Made by a program: the position numbers and the translations under genes. Positions 11,628 to 22,963 of a stretch of DNA of 64,000 nucleotides are shown piece after piece. The notes beneath the pieces were generated by a model, which was given only the letters and a program-made list of their open reading frames with translations, made no database searches and was not told the DNA's origin. The first letter of the stretch is position 1. Each line of letters begins with the position of its first letter. The stretch is taken from contig OY720643.1 of NCBI GenBank assembly GCA_963169105.1, positions 79,157,696-79,221,695 of the forward strand, in the 5' to 3' direction. The DNA is from Ceriagrion tenellum (lineage: Eukaryota; Arthropoda; Insecta; Odonata; Coenagrionidae).

Positions 11628-11835
11628 ACTCAAGAATTGTTCGGCAGGAGGGAAGTTATCACCGATGGAATCATACTAAACTTTAAGTTAGTACTACTGT
11701 TTAAGTTAGTACAATGAAGGTTGAGGAGTAAACATTAGAAAATAAATCAGCGAATCAAATTCACTACCTTTCGACTCACCTACGTCAAAATCTAATTATT
11801 CCCGAAGTAGGAAACGGATTCGTATTTTACGCGAA
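11628..11835 (+). repeat. dispersed repeat copy 2 with 3' extension
   Basis: The first 170 bp match 10730-10884. An internal stretch, TTTAAGTTAGTAC, is itself doubled near 11680-11710. The right extension (11798-11835), ATTCCCGAAGTAGG ... GTATTTTACGCGAA, recurs at 13596-13634 without the rest, so the family has a conserved right module. Confidence 0.8.
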
Positions 11836-13595
11836 CGCGTGTTTCTGAATTGGCTAGATGTATTGCTCCGTATCTTATTGCAGAATTGGATTTTACAAAT
11901 TTAACTTGAAGTTCGTGCACTCCCTCTTCATGTCTCATAGAATTGTCACATCAGCCTGCTCTTTTGCAGTGTGCTTACGCTGTTGCCGTAAAAAGCGGGG
12001 AAGGATAAGGGAAATTGGTAAAGGAAAATAGTAGTCATTGCATCAATCTGTAGCTGGCAGTCTTCCATTGCTTGGAGATATAAAAGCTTAATTAAGAAGA
12101 AAAAGATAAGCTTAAATGGTGCTGGAGCGTGAAATGTCATTTTTATGGGCAGAAATTCAAAGGAAAAGGTGATTGCGACATTAATCACGTCACAGTTCAC
12201 ACATGTTATCCGTGTGGTATCTGATGACAGATATTTTTCCCGTCATTCTTACATGAAAATATTGGTGTTAATTAGAATTCGTGGTACTTTAACGCGAAAA
12301 AAAACGCAAATTGTCCTAAGATACTGAGAATGCAATTTTTTATATCTTAAAAGAGGCCGCACGGAATCTTTAAGGGAATCAATGTGAGCAGCCCATGCTG
12401 AAAAATATTTTTTACCGTGTTTACTGGAGTTCATTTGATTTATGGTTGGGAACATTTATTTCAGGCGTACTCTAATATTGTCTCTCGCTTAATGCTAAGT
12501 TATAATTTTTTAATTTTTTATATTTCTGTATGAGTCCAATTAGTGTAGCTGGCACCCTTTTTCTTGAAGTTCTTTCTTTTCTTTTTCTTTTCTTGTCCAA
12601 CACCCTTTTTATTTTCAAATTTTATTGTAGATGTCTATTATTTAAGAGGTTTCAACTATTCACTTTTAGAAAAGTCCCCATGTTATGTCACGTAACAAAT
12701 GGAATTTTTGGGTTCCGTCAAAAAAAGTATTTTTTTCTTCATCTCTAATGCCCAGGACTCCATTATCGAGACTGCCATACATGCAATATTTTATCTCCAG
12801 CAACAAAGAATTGTTCCCTCGGTCCAATATTCTCAATGCATGCTTCAATTTCCAGTTTTGCCTTGCCTAACTGGGTAGGACATATCATTTTCCATCGCCA
12901 TCGTGTTCCCAATTTACGTTTGATGCACGAGTCTACGCGTGACCCGGGGTATTTTGACTGACGAGGCATATTCATTTCCTATTCGGACAAATTAAGTGCC
13001 GCAGTTGTCGCATCGGTTCCGGCTCCCTAGATAATGCCAACGTGACTGAGGAGAGCTTGTTATAACCGTGGCATCCAAACATCACAAACTATTCAGAGTG
13101 ATGGGGTGATATCCCATTCTTTGGCAGTCAGACCCGCTAGAATTAGTTCTCTATTTGTCCTATCATTTCTGGCCTAAAATTTTTGCCGTAAATTTTAATT
13201 CTTTGGGCTTATTTTAGATATATTACTGCGCTAAGACACTAGTATTCTTCTGTGCCCTTGCAGTATAAATGATCTAATATCGTCCATTTCAGGCTTTTTG
13301 ACTCTAACTAGCATATTGCTCATTCTTGATATTCAATTCTCATTAATATATGATACAATAAACATACATTCCCAATCCCATGTTAAAAAATCCGCAAAAA
13401 TTAAATTCAAAACTAAAAATAAGTGTGTAATTTTTCTTTCCAAAACTCTAAATGAATTGTTTACTCAAATAAACGTAGGTATTCGATTTTTATCATTTAT
13501 AAGCAAAGATTAATGTACCGTTGTTTCCTATTTTAAACTGTGCTCTGACTTTTATCATCTACCCGAAGGTAAAGTTTTCGAGAGCTCAATTTTTC
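11836..13595. other. A+T-rich stretch with no recognised gene
   Basis: Several overlapping open frames of 60-84 codons on both strands, none with a known motif. Nothing supported. Confidence 0.45.
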
Positions 13596-13634
13596 ATTCC
13601 CCGAAGTAGGCAACCGATTCGTATTTTACGCGAA
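13596..13634 (+). repeat. right-end module of the dispersed repeat, copy 3
   Basis: Nearly identical to 11798-11835 (CCGAAGTAGG and GTATTTTACGCGAA conserved, three differences). Confidence 0.75.
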
Positions 13635-14370
13635 TAAGTGCAATGCCAACAATGTATTTAAACGGAATGTGTTCTGCATATTATTAAAAATGAAGATTCC
13701 TAGGGCATATTGATGTTCACTTTGGCTCGACATGCCCCATATTTTTTCTTTAAAACAGTATTCTTATATGTGTATTATTAGGCAGTTCAGTATACTCAGC
13801 AAGGAGAGAATCGATTCTTGTTTATTTCCAATGACTAGCCAAGTAATAATATATACCTTTTTTAAGTTGCAGAACTATAACCCAAAAAAAAGAGATGACA
13901 CGACAATTTAAATAAAATAGTAATTTACTGCGTCTTTTTCAACTCAGCATGCTGAACCCTTATTATTTTGGCCTTCCAGAGCCTAAGAAATAATCTAATT
14001 CTCTAAATGATCCGTATTAAGGGCGTTTTTCAATTTATACCCGTTATAATTCTAGTTTCCAACTTCAATGGATACTTATTCCATGAAAAGCTATTTTTAG
14101 ACAGCGCCGCGGATGTTTGATGACATGTAGATAGTGGATTCATATCCTTGCGATAAACACTATCTTACGATTTTAACTCGTGTTAGTCAACCGTGGGTTA
14201 TCATGACTCTGTGTTTGAGCAGTGTTCACCTTGAGAGGTTTTTTTATATCTTGGATATTGTGGAAATATTGTCTCTTATTGATAACACGAGTACTACCAA
14301 ACAAGCCTATCAAGTTTCCAAACATTGCATTTAACAAATGATGTGGTACGAAGTCACTAGCACGTGTGCA

Positions 14371-14529
14371 TATACACCAGGGCTGAAATTCGCTATGAAA
14401 AAATCAGTTGACTTGACCGGGATTCGAACCTGGATCTCCCAATTGCCGGTCAAGTGTGTTAGCCAGTTTCACCACCAAGCCATCTTCCTTCAAGGCGAAC
14501 TAACTAGCGAATTTCAACCCTGGAGTATA
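14371..14529 (-). mobile_element. 159-bp TIR element with a tRNA-like interior
   Basis: Bounded by 25-bp inverted repeats: TATACACCAGGGCTGAAATT... at 14371-14395 and its near-perfect complement at 14505-14529 (two mismatches). The outermost TA on each side could be a TA target duplication. Inside, on the minus strand, is a tRNA-like sequence with box A-like TGGCTTGGTGG and box B GGTTCGAATCC. The anticodon-side ACTTGACCGG is a perfect 10-bp inverted repeat of the 3' end CCGGTCAAGT (plus-strand positions 14411-14420 and 14446-14455). A decayed relative lies at 57694-57837. A short non-autonomous DNA element that captured or evolved a pol III-like core is the likeliest reading. Confidence 0.75.
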
Positions 14530-14829
14530 AGCCTATCAAGGATGAATAGAAAGTGCAAAATGAGAAAATGTCGAAATTCTCTGTGGAACAATGCCAGAGA
14601 TATTTAAGACTTAGAAGAAGAATGTCAATACCCCGATTGTAATATGTTTCTATAATTGTCCTTTCCGTGTGTTCAAAAACCTTCATTGGTACAAAAGATG
14701 AATTGTAGCAAATAACTCATAGTAGTAGAAAAAGGAGCCCAGTAGATGCTGAACGAAAATCACGGGAACACATTTGAAAACAATCCAGGAGTAGGAACCA
14801 TACTCTCAGATTTCACCGGGGGAAATAAT

Positions 14830-15370
14830 GGGGGGTGGAGTGTTTCAGCGGGTTGAGAAGGCCAGACGACACCCCGCTAAGAGATCTGCGGGTTGGTTGG
14901 GGGCAAGCCGAGAAGTCAGGCTTGAAAGAGGGTGGGACCCAAGATCTGGCCTTGGTGAACCCCTGTAATAAGTCAAAGTGGGCGATGGGATTAGCAGAGA
15001 AGGGTGCTGGCTTGTGTGCACTTATTATCTCTCCCCTTAACCACCTCCATTCTCCCTCAGCTTGGGGGTCGATGCGGGCGATATCTGGCGGGAGGTGTAG
15101 GAAGTAGTGGAGAGGGGAGGCCGAGTGCTGTTTGGATTTCTGTGGGCTGGGCCGTTGCTAAGGCACCCCGCAGAGGGGCTGTGCGCGGGTGTTCATTGCG
15201 GGAGTGGGCGCTGAGGATTTGGCGCCGGGATTACGGTGTAAATGCATCCGAACCTGCGTGTGAGGGTTTACACTTCGACGGAAATACCCCGGAAACAACA
15301 ATACGCGGGCAGTGGATGGCATGGGGTGTTAAGCTCATCGCATACAGCCTAGGTTGGTGGGGATAGGAAT
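14830..15370. other. GC-rich island
   Basis: About 540 bp of markedly GC-rich sequence with sharp edges. Plus-strand open frames 14835-15107 and 15004-15366 overlap in different frames and neither shows a known domain, so coding is not supported. Could be a regulatory CpG island or an old repeat. Confidence 0.45.
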
Positions 15371-16509
15371 GGGGATAATGGAAGTAAAGATGAACAATAC
15401 CACGGATTTACACGACCGCTCACCGCGAGCCCGTTTAAGAAAGGAGTGTTTTTGATTTGCACGATTTACTGACGTTGTCATTTGGTTGTCGTAGCCAACA
15501 AGCGCCTATACCTTCCATTGATTGAGCATAAATGACGCTTTGTACGGTACACTTTATTTTATAAACGAATGCATCATAGTATCTCCAGAAAAATGAGGTA
15601 CTTAGAGCAGGTATTATTTCCCATTAACTCATTCTGATAATCATACGATTATCCACTTTAGACGATACAATTTTCCACATAAATGACTTCATGTATTCGT
15701 ATGTGCAACGAGAAAACACACTTTGGTGATGTAAACGAAAAGGAACGTAGCCTCTGCAAAAAAAGGTCATGGATTGATGCTTTCTTGGCGAAAATTCAAC
15801 TTTAACAATGTCTATTATTATATCATTTGTGTCATTTTTCATTCCCAAACTCCCGAATCTGGATTAATTGAATTTTTTTCTTGACTGAAAAATGCAGTCT
15901 TAATTTTAAGAATACCAATGGGTGATAGATTTATGAAACGTTATCAGCAATTCAAGCAAAAAACACATTGTTACGGTTTAAAAAGTTGTCAGGTGAACTT
16001 GAAAGTTTTTATGAAAATTCATGCGAACTGTAAACAGCGATATTTGTTTGGCTAAATTAAATTTCGAGACACCACAGATATCCCTAAAGTGCCATGTAAA
16101 GCCTGTACCCAAAGTATGCTTAACCTAAGTTTGCACTATTTCTAGTAGTATACTCTTAATGGAACAAAATTTCCAACTTGAAGCAAGAGTGTTATTAGGA
16201 ATTTTGCTAGTAAATGGGATAATGTATATTATGCTGCTAAAATATATTTTGGACTGAGGTGGTAACACTTTTTATTTTCTAGAAAGTGTTCTTTTATATC
16301 TTGGTTTGTAGGGACATCTCGGGGATGAAGAAACTTTCACCTGACCTCGGAGGCTAAGCCTTCAAAAGCACACCTGAAATAATACAATTTTGCTCTACTA
16401 CTTAAGGATTTTATTTGTTTATAAAGTACATAGCCAGAAAATGAAAACACCAATCTATTTCAAGGGTTTTCATCTATTTATTTTGCTTGCAATTTTGCAT
16501 GAAAGATTT
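15371..16509. other. A+T-rich stretch
   Basis: Only the short repeat fragment TTTGGTGATGTAAACGAAAA at 15723-15742 is notable; it matches the start of the repeats at 16510 and 17536. Confidence 0.45.
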
Positions 16510-16709
16510 ATTTGGTGATGTTAACGAAAAGGATAGTACTTTCTTTGAGTGTATTCTTTGACACAACTTCTGCATGAGAGGTGAAAGTTAATTCAAGAAT
16601 ACAGAACTCATAAAAACTTTCACTTTGACTTGAATTATTTCCATCAAATAAAAATTGGCATCGAATCTCGTTTCTTTTATAGCTTTGAGATTTTTCCTAT
16701 GTCAATAAC
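16510..16709 (+). repeat. ~200-bp dispersed repeat, copy 1
   Basis: Shares GCATGAGAGGTGAAAGTTAA and CTTTGAGATTTTTCCTAT in the same order and spacing with 17536-17733; the start also matches 15722-15750. Diverged, non-coding, unidentified. Confidence 0.7.
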
Positions 16710-17391
16710 TGTTTAACTGCTAATGGGTTAAGTATCATTTGAGTATTTTTTGTTAGGAGTAAACATAATCATGGTAAATATTCATTTTTTGCCGTGAATA
16801 GCAGGAATTATTCTAAATATTTAAATGTAAGCTCAAACTTCAACAAGACATCAATGTATTTCATCATGTGTTATAGAAAAAAATAGGATATAATCAGTTT
16901 ACAGATTGATTTTTGACCACCATGATGCAAATTCTTCCACTTAAGAGAACGCTACAAAGCGGTGGTAGTTCTGTTGTTGATTTTGAATCTCGCAGAGAGA
17001 GTGATTAAGGTGACCTTGACTCTTTAAATTCATCATCAGAATTATGAGAACATTTGCGTGAAAAAATGCATTTTATCCATAAGGAATTTTCGTAATTAAA
17101 TGCTATTCTAAGGCGCGGTCTTGCGGCACGTGACCTATGTTTAGCAAAAATTCAGTAGCTTAAATACAGATTTCCATTTAAAGATGCAATAACATGTTTA
17201 GCATTTCTGCAATGGTTCTAAAAATACCAACTTTCCACTCTGGATTAGACGTTAAAAAACAAAATATATAAATATAATATTTCCTTTTTAATTTCGAATA
17301 GAGGATCGGGAACTCAAGTCATTATGTCAAAAGATGATAATAAACGGGATCTAGAAGTAAAATGCTACGATAGTAAATTACTGTATTAATT

Positions 17392-17480
17392 GACCGACGT
17401 TTCGATGGCTAAATCGTCCTCAGGGATTGAGGACGATTGCCCTGAGGACGATGGCGGAGGTAGCCATTGAAGCATCGGCC
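17392..17480. repeat. inverted Penelope-type terminal sequences
   Basis: Left arm GACCGACGTTTCGATGGCTA...TCGTCCTCAGG (17392-17423) is the reverse complement, with a few changes, of right arm CCTGAGGACGAT...TAGCCATTGAAGCATCGGCC (17441-17480). Each arm read outward has CUGAGGA, a stem AUGGC/GCCAU, GAAA or GAAG, then a short loop and GGUC or GGCC, which is the order of a hammerhead core with a 1-nt offset at stem II. The right arm continues to TTGTGGAAAA, also present in the tails at 25570-25720 and 36771-37010. Likely two Penelope-like termini joined head to head. Confidence 0.55.
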
Positions 17481-17535
17481 AACAGCTACTTAACCTTGTG
17501 GAAAACCCGTGAAGGCTTCATTAGTGTATCAGGGT

Positions 17536-17733
17536 ATTTGATGAAGTAAACAAAAGGGAAAGTGTTTATAGAAAGAGTTTTCTTTGTTACAGAATCTGCA
17601 TGAGAGGTGAAAGTTAATCCAAGAACACGTAACTCGTTAAAACCTTGCTTTATAACTTATATTTTTCTAAGAAATGAAAATTGTATTGAATCAAGTTCCT
17701 TGTATATCTTTGAGATTTTTCCTATATCAATAA
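17536..17733 (+). repeat. ~200-bp dispersed repeat, copy 2
   Basis: Second copy of the repeat at 16510-16709, about 1,025 bp downstream, same orientation. Confidence 0.7.
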
Positions 17734-17779
17734 TATCATTTTCGTCGGAAGGCTATATGAAAATGGTCCATTTATGCGT

Positions 17780-18005
17780 TTTTTTTTACTTGCCGGACGA
17801 TTCTATTGGCCCGTATGTCCCCGGAATCCCTATAGGCTGCTGAGCCTATCATCAGGTTTTCCAGGGACCGGACCAACAGAACTTGACACACATCTATGCC
17901 CTGGGTGGTGAAAAACCCACCCAGGCAAGACTCGAACCCGCCACCCTCGGATTAGCAGGCGAGGACTTTTACCCCGCCACCACCGGGGCCGGCTTAGTCC
18001 GACCT
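17780..18005 (-). mobile_element. tRNA-derived SINE, minus strand
   Basis: On the minus strand the head has box A-like GGTGGTGGCGGGGTAAAAG and box B GGTTCGAGTCT, then hairpin CCTGGGTGG/CCACCCAGG (17900-17925). The body carries a second structure: outer 10-bp stem GTCCCTGGAA/TTCCGGGGAC (17817-17826 with 17859-17868) enclosing a 7-bp hairpin ATAGGCT/AGCCTAT (17832-17849). The tail is A-rich (T-run at 17781-17789 on plus). The head and first hairpin match the SINE at 1283-1480; the bodies differ, so they are subfamilies or sister families. The plus-strand frame 17883-18116 is a shadow of this SINE. Confidence 0.85.
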
Positions 18006-18249
18006 TTACCTTTTATTACTGAGTACACCCAAATTTTACAGAGTAATACATCGCTCAACCATTTCGCCTATAAAGTACCGTTCCTTGACGTCGTATCCGG
18101 GTTTCATGTTGCCTAGTGCGCGGATATTTGTCGAAATATATCACCAATGCGGCAAGGTCCCAGTTGAACATTGAAACTTGGGTGAGCACAAAAGATTTCC
18201 TTGATATTCCTGTTATTTTGAGAGAGGTCTAGGTACTCCATGGAAGTCT

Positions 18250-18600
18250 TTGTATTTTTTTCCTCCCCCCCGTTCCCATGGTTCCCCTTTCCAACCGGTC
18301 AATTATTCCCATCCCTTTTGTTCGCCAAGGCATACCACAAGTAAGGGATGTCTCCGTTTTCCTTTCAAACGGAAACCCTCTCCCACGCAGCCCATCATCC
18401 TATAGGACACTCTCAGGGTCCCCCATTCTCCACACAAGTGGCGGCCGGAGTGGAAAACTGCCGACCCCGAGTCCAAACACCCGCAGCTGGACTTCCCTTG
18501 CGTGAGAGGGAGGTTTTGGATTCAGTGGTTCGGGAGGAATATTTGGGTGTTTATATAACGGAAGCCAGGGCTTGGTTGGGGAAAGTCGCGGGGCCATGAA
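18250..18600. other. GC-rich island
   Basis: Pyrimidine-rich then GC-rich sequence with open frames in three frames and both strands (18278-18505, 18348-18599, 18400-18660 minus). No known domain. Confidence 0.4.
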
Positions 18601-20185
18601 AGTACACGTTGGAGGATACACAGCGTGTATTACACAGGCAACAGGGTTCACTGTATTCATTTGACCGTGTGTGTCGTTCCACTTTGCACTTTGTAGGAGT
18701 ACAAGAAAAGCCAGTAACCTTATTGTTACCGATGTTATTAGTCACCACTGCGTATATAAATTGAAATTTTAAATATAGCGCAAGAGCAATCGTATTGAAT
18801 ACGAATGAAGTGGACTGTATTTTGATTAAAAAGCGATCTTTTAATACTGTATCCAACCGTCTATGTGGTACGGTTACAGATCAATAAGTATCAACAAATC
18901 AGCAATAAATGTGGTTTATTAGTAACGCCATAGAAAAGAAGTACAGAAGCTGAGATGCGATGTCAGGTGCGAACACTTATGAAAGACAAAATTACAGGAT
19001 AGAGGAGAAAATTACAAGTAAGAGGATATATACATTTACAGTTATTTTTTCGGTGTACTTCATTTATGCATATCCATCACAATATTTCCTTCATAATACC
19101 CCTGCATGTATCTTTCGCATCTTTTTTCACTCTATTTGACCCTATGCAATAATGAGTTGGTCGGAGCGCTTATCATGAGTCATTGGCTGCACATGTTAAT
19201 AACTGGTCAAACAAGTATTAATTAAGTCTTGGACCACACTTTACTAAAGCTCGCCTTTCGTGCGATGGAAAACCTTTAATGTCGTAATATCAGCCATGCA
19301 AGAAGATCATTGTGAAATTTTCGTTCTAATTTAAGTGTATTTATGAATTGAGTTTTCGGCCTGGAATTCAAACTTATAGCACAATTTGAATGTAAATACA
19401 TGTTTCTTATCTGATATCAAAACTTTCTATTTATTAGGAACCATTATAGCAATATTAAATGTACATTTTCACGTTAAGGAGAAAATTTATACATGTATCA
19501 TTTGTGATTAGTTTGAAAGGTAAGTTAGGTGTCATTAGGATACGTGTTCAAATAGCATAAAATTTCCTAGAAATGAAAAAGGTAACATGTATTTCATCGC
19601 TATTATTTAGTTATATTATCTAGAAAAAAACGTATTGAAAGTTTACGTAAATCTGTATCTAAACAGAAAATTTTTCCATTTGCCTTAAGACTCGTAATAG
19701 TCTTCTTCTTCCACTTCATGCACCTCTTCATGAATTTTTAGATCCACCTCTTCCTCTTAAACCATTCATTCCACTGTCCAATACCTGTTTCTTTTTCCAA
19801 CTCTCATACATTTGCTCCGCATGGGAAAACAAAGCCAACGACGATGATTTTTAGGAAGATAGTTTTTAATGCGTCTTTTCAACATTTAACTAATAATAGG
19901 CCCACAGCATATATAATGTGTATGGAACAGGGTACTTATTTAGTTTTACAGATGGCATTATTAAAACACGAAAGGAACAGGGTTAGTTACGATGGAAAGT
20001 ATTCGTAATGTTCTTTTAAGTTTGAACTATAAATTATCGTACGCATAAAATGGTATACATTAGATTACATGTAGGTGTTCTTAGTGATAGAAGAAAAAAG
20101 ACATTAGATTATATGTAGGTGTTTTTAGTGATATGTAGTTGTATCATGCTTTGTGGCATTGAGTAATTCCTCATTTAGTACATCT
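18601..20185. other. A+T-rich stretch
   Basis: Nothing supported except a short direct duplication, ACATTAGATTACATGTAGGT and variant, at 20056-20088 and 20100-20132. Confidence 0.45.
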
Positions 20186-20354
20186 GCTAATATTTATAAA
20201 TTGAATTATGAGTCGGAAAGTAAATCCAAGAATATAAAAATTAAATTCCAAGCAGAAAATATTTAACTTTCTCCGTGATATCTCTTTCCATGAAGATATA
20301 TTTTAAAATATTTCACATTAGATGGCAGTTACTATATGTGATGGAAGTATTCAG
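20186..20354 (+). repeat. direct repeat A, copy 1 (~168 bp)
   Basis: Almost identical to 21164-21331: the first 90 bp match base for base, then a few substitutions and two small indels. Non-coding. Confidence 0.95.
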
Positions 20355-20924
20355 ACATTCAGACAGACCGTTAAATCCATCATGATTTATTGCATTCGTT
20401 CCGTCTATGAAGTCAGCTACCATGTATCTAAATGATGCGAGAAAAATATTTCCAATGCTCATTATATGTGATAACCGTATTTCACCAGATCATATCATTT
20501 ATTTGGACTTGATTCAACTGGACTTACTCCTAAATTAAAATTTAGTTTATTATATATCGTAATATATTAATGTACAGTATAATTTTACTAAAGAAAATTC
20601 ACTTGCTACTGCGATTTCTTATTCTAAAAATAATTCTTCATTTACTTATCCAGGATAAATTCTTATGCTTATGTTAATATAAACTGTGTTAACGAAGCAT
20701 GAATTACTTACTAAAAATCTACTGTCCAACGTAAAGTGTATTACTGTCTTCATAGCTATACATTTTATATGCATAATTTATATGTGATACGTACTTAATT
20801 ACGCATTTTACATATATTTGGAGATCGCGGAAATGTAAGTATTATGTGAATGTCGTTAAATTTCTTTTGAAATTTATCTTAGACTGCTAGTTCTTCGAAT
20901 TATTCGGAGTAGAATTGAATTTTG

Positions 20925-21020
20925 CTAGAGAGTGACTTTAAATTGATTTGCTTTTGCATGCTTTTTACAGGGAGTAATAATGCTAATAAGGCACTTTTAA
21001 AGTATTTGCCAATGCCATTA
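20925..21020 (+). repeat. direct repeat C, copy 1
   Basis: Diverged match to 22732-22819, sharing TAAATTGATTT, CTTTTTACAG / CTTTTACAG and GTATTTGCCAATGCCAT in order. Confidence 0.6.
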
Positions 21021-21163
21021 ATACATATTTTTTATGTTCAGAAATAAGAATTATTTTAATGAAGACAAAGTATTTCCCAATTACGACGGACGGTTTCAGT
21101 AATTTGAGGCATCTAAAAAAAATTAGTGAGTTAATTAAAATTTGTATTCGATGGGGCGAAGAA

Positions 21164-21331
21164 GCTAATATTTATAAATTGAATTATGAGTCGGAAAGTA
21201 AATCCAAGAATATAAAAATTAAATTCCAAGCAGAAAATATTTAACTTTCTTCGTGATCTCTTTCCATGAAGATATATTTAAAAATATTTCACATTAGGAG
21301 GGCAGTTACTACATGTGAAGGAAGTATTCAG
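21164..21331 (+). repeat. direct repeat A, copy 2 (~168 bp)
   Basis: Second copy of 20186-20354, offset 978 bp. It contains a short open frame end (21059-21244) that is not conserved beyond the repeat. Confidence 0.95.
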
Positions 21332-21477
21332 TAAAAACTGTCGTTTGAGCCTTTGAATTAATGTTTATAATTTAATGTTAGGCCTCATATTAACCTATGA
21401 TTACTCAATACTGATCCAACTATTCAATCACTACCGAATAAATTTCAGGTTTTATATGCACTTAGATTGTATTGCCA

Positions 21478-21626
21478 TGCGAAGGACATCTAAAGGATTC
21501 CCGGAAGCTAATAAGCTCTTTCCCTTCCTCTCTTGCCTGTTGAAGGCTCTTAAATACATCGCCGCAAACGTTATCAAAGTGGTCATTCCACCGACCGCTC
21601 ATCCCGAGATGTTTTGTAGCCTGTTC
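21478..21626. repeat. direct repeat B, copy 1: perfect 149-bp duplication
   Basis: Identical over 149 bp to 22194-22342. It is more GC-rich than its flanks and open in one plus frame and one minus frame in both copies. The minus strand includes GTATTTAAGAGCC, a TATA-like box, and TTCCGGGAA. No known protein domain in either frame. The perfect identity implies a recent copy event or conversion. Confidence 0.95.
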
Positions 21627-22193
21627 TTTAACTGTATTATTGTATTCATTATTTGTTCAAAGTTTCTGACATTCTTACAAATATGTGTTGTGCATATTAC
21701 AATCCAATTGCCTTTAATATCTTTATAGTAGCATTTCAAATCAGTGAAGTACAAAGTAATGACTATTTTTAAGTTGATTCACTTTTTTCTGATGATTTTC
21801 TGACTAGGTGCTTTTTTTAAATGTAAAATCCGGTATAAATATTTTTAGCATATAAGTTATATATATAACAAATATGATAATAATAAAAATAAATGAAATA
21901 AAAAAATGAAATAAAAAAAACAAACATAAATAATATAACAAAAACCACCCAGGTTTTTTGCAGGGGCAGCCACGGTTAACAGCTGGTTTAAAAAAAATGA
22001 TATTATTAGCTGAAAAATCTTATGAAATAATTTACGAATTTTAAGCGGGAAAAATTTGTAAACATCGAGAGGAAATGGACGTTTTCTTATTACAATTTCC
22101 TTTCACACGGAAGAAGTTTCAGACTAATTGCTGCAACAATGCCCCGTTGCTTTCAGGTATCATATGAGACTTTCCGCGTTGGGTGGCCAGAAC

Positions 22194-22342
22194 TGCGAAG
22201 GACATCTAAAGGATTCCCGGAAGCTAATAAGCTCTTTCCCTTCCTCTCTTGCCTGTTGAAGGCTCTTAAATACATCGCCGCAAACGTTATCAAAGTGGTC
22301 ATTCCACCGACCGCTCATCCCGAGATGTTTTGTAGCCTGTTC
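22194..22342. repeat. direct repeat B, copy 2
   Basis: Perfect copy of 21478-21626. Here the similarly GC-rich sequence extends on both sides (about 22140-22400), so this may be the source and the 21478 copy the derived, truncated one. Minus-strand frame 22160-22390 runs through it (76 codons) without a recognised motif. Confidence 0.95.
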
Positions 22343-22731
22343 GTTCGTTTGACCGCTCGCTCGAAGCCACTGAGTCCACAACGCACGCAATCACAGCTCG
22401 AGTATATTGCTTGCTGGATAAACAATGAGCATCAAAAATGTTAGCGCGTGTGTACACCTGCGGAGCTGAAAAATACTCATTTCAAAGGCCAACACTTAAC
22501 GGAAGTGGAGATGGCAAATTTTAGATGCCAAACTTGGTTAAACGTTTATCAGATAAAATCAGGAATAATTTAAGAACACGTTTGGTGGTTTTAGTCATTC
22601 ACCTACATCTACCATCTAAAGATAGACAAATGGGCAATTTATCGTCGGAATAAAAATAAACATCAAAACACTAATATTTGGAGAACCACTAATGTTAATT
22701 TTTAAAATTTTCTGGCGAGGAAGTGAATGTT

Positions 22732-22819
22732 CATAGAGGGTAACATTAAATTGATTTTCCCTTGCTTGCCTTTTACAGCAAGCAAATATTATCCATTTTT
22801 TGTATTTGCCAATGCCATC
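22732..22819 (+). repeat. direct repeat C, copy 2
   Basis: Diverged copy of 20925-21020. Confidence 0.6.
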
Positions 22820-22930
22820 AAAATATTTACATAGTTATAAAACTCTTTGCAGAGTTAAAATTCGCGAAAAAATTAAATGTTAAATAGTGGTAGTGATTTT
22901 TCTCATAGTTCCTTTGAGCGTTTATGATAT

Positions 22931-22963
22931 TTTTAGTAATTTCTGGCCAAGAAATTACTAAAA
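22931..22963. repeat. perfect 14-bp hairpin
   Basis: TTTTAGTAATTTCT, loop GGCCA, then AGAAATTACTAAAA. No T-run or gene beside it; function unknown. Confidence 0.9.

Noticed and set aside
14408..14485. Functional tRNA gene on minus strand
   Set aside because: Box A and B are present, but the acceptor stem does not form and the anticodon arm pairs with the 3' end instead; it sits inside a TIR element.
14835..15366. Two long overlapping plus frames in a GC island
   Set aside because: Different frames, no known motif, biased composition.
17883..18116. Plus-strand frame reading RLEPATLGLAGEDFYPATT
   Set aside because: Antisense reading of the tRNA-derived SINE head; commonly produced by such repeats.
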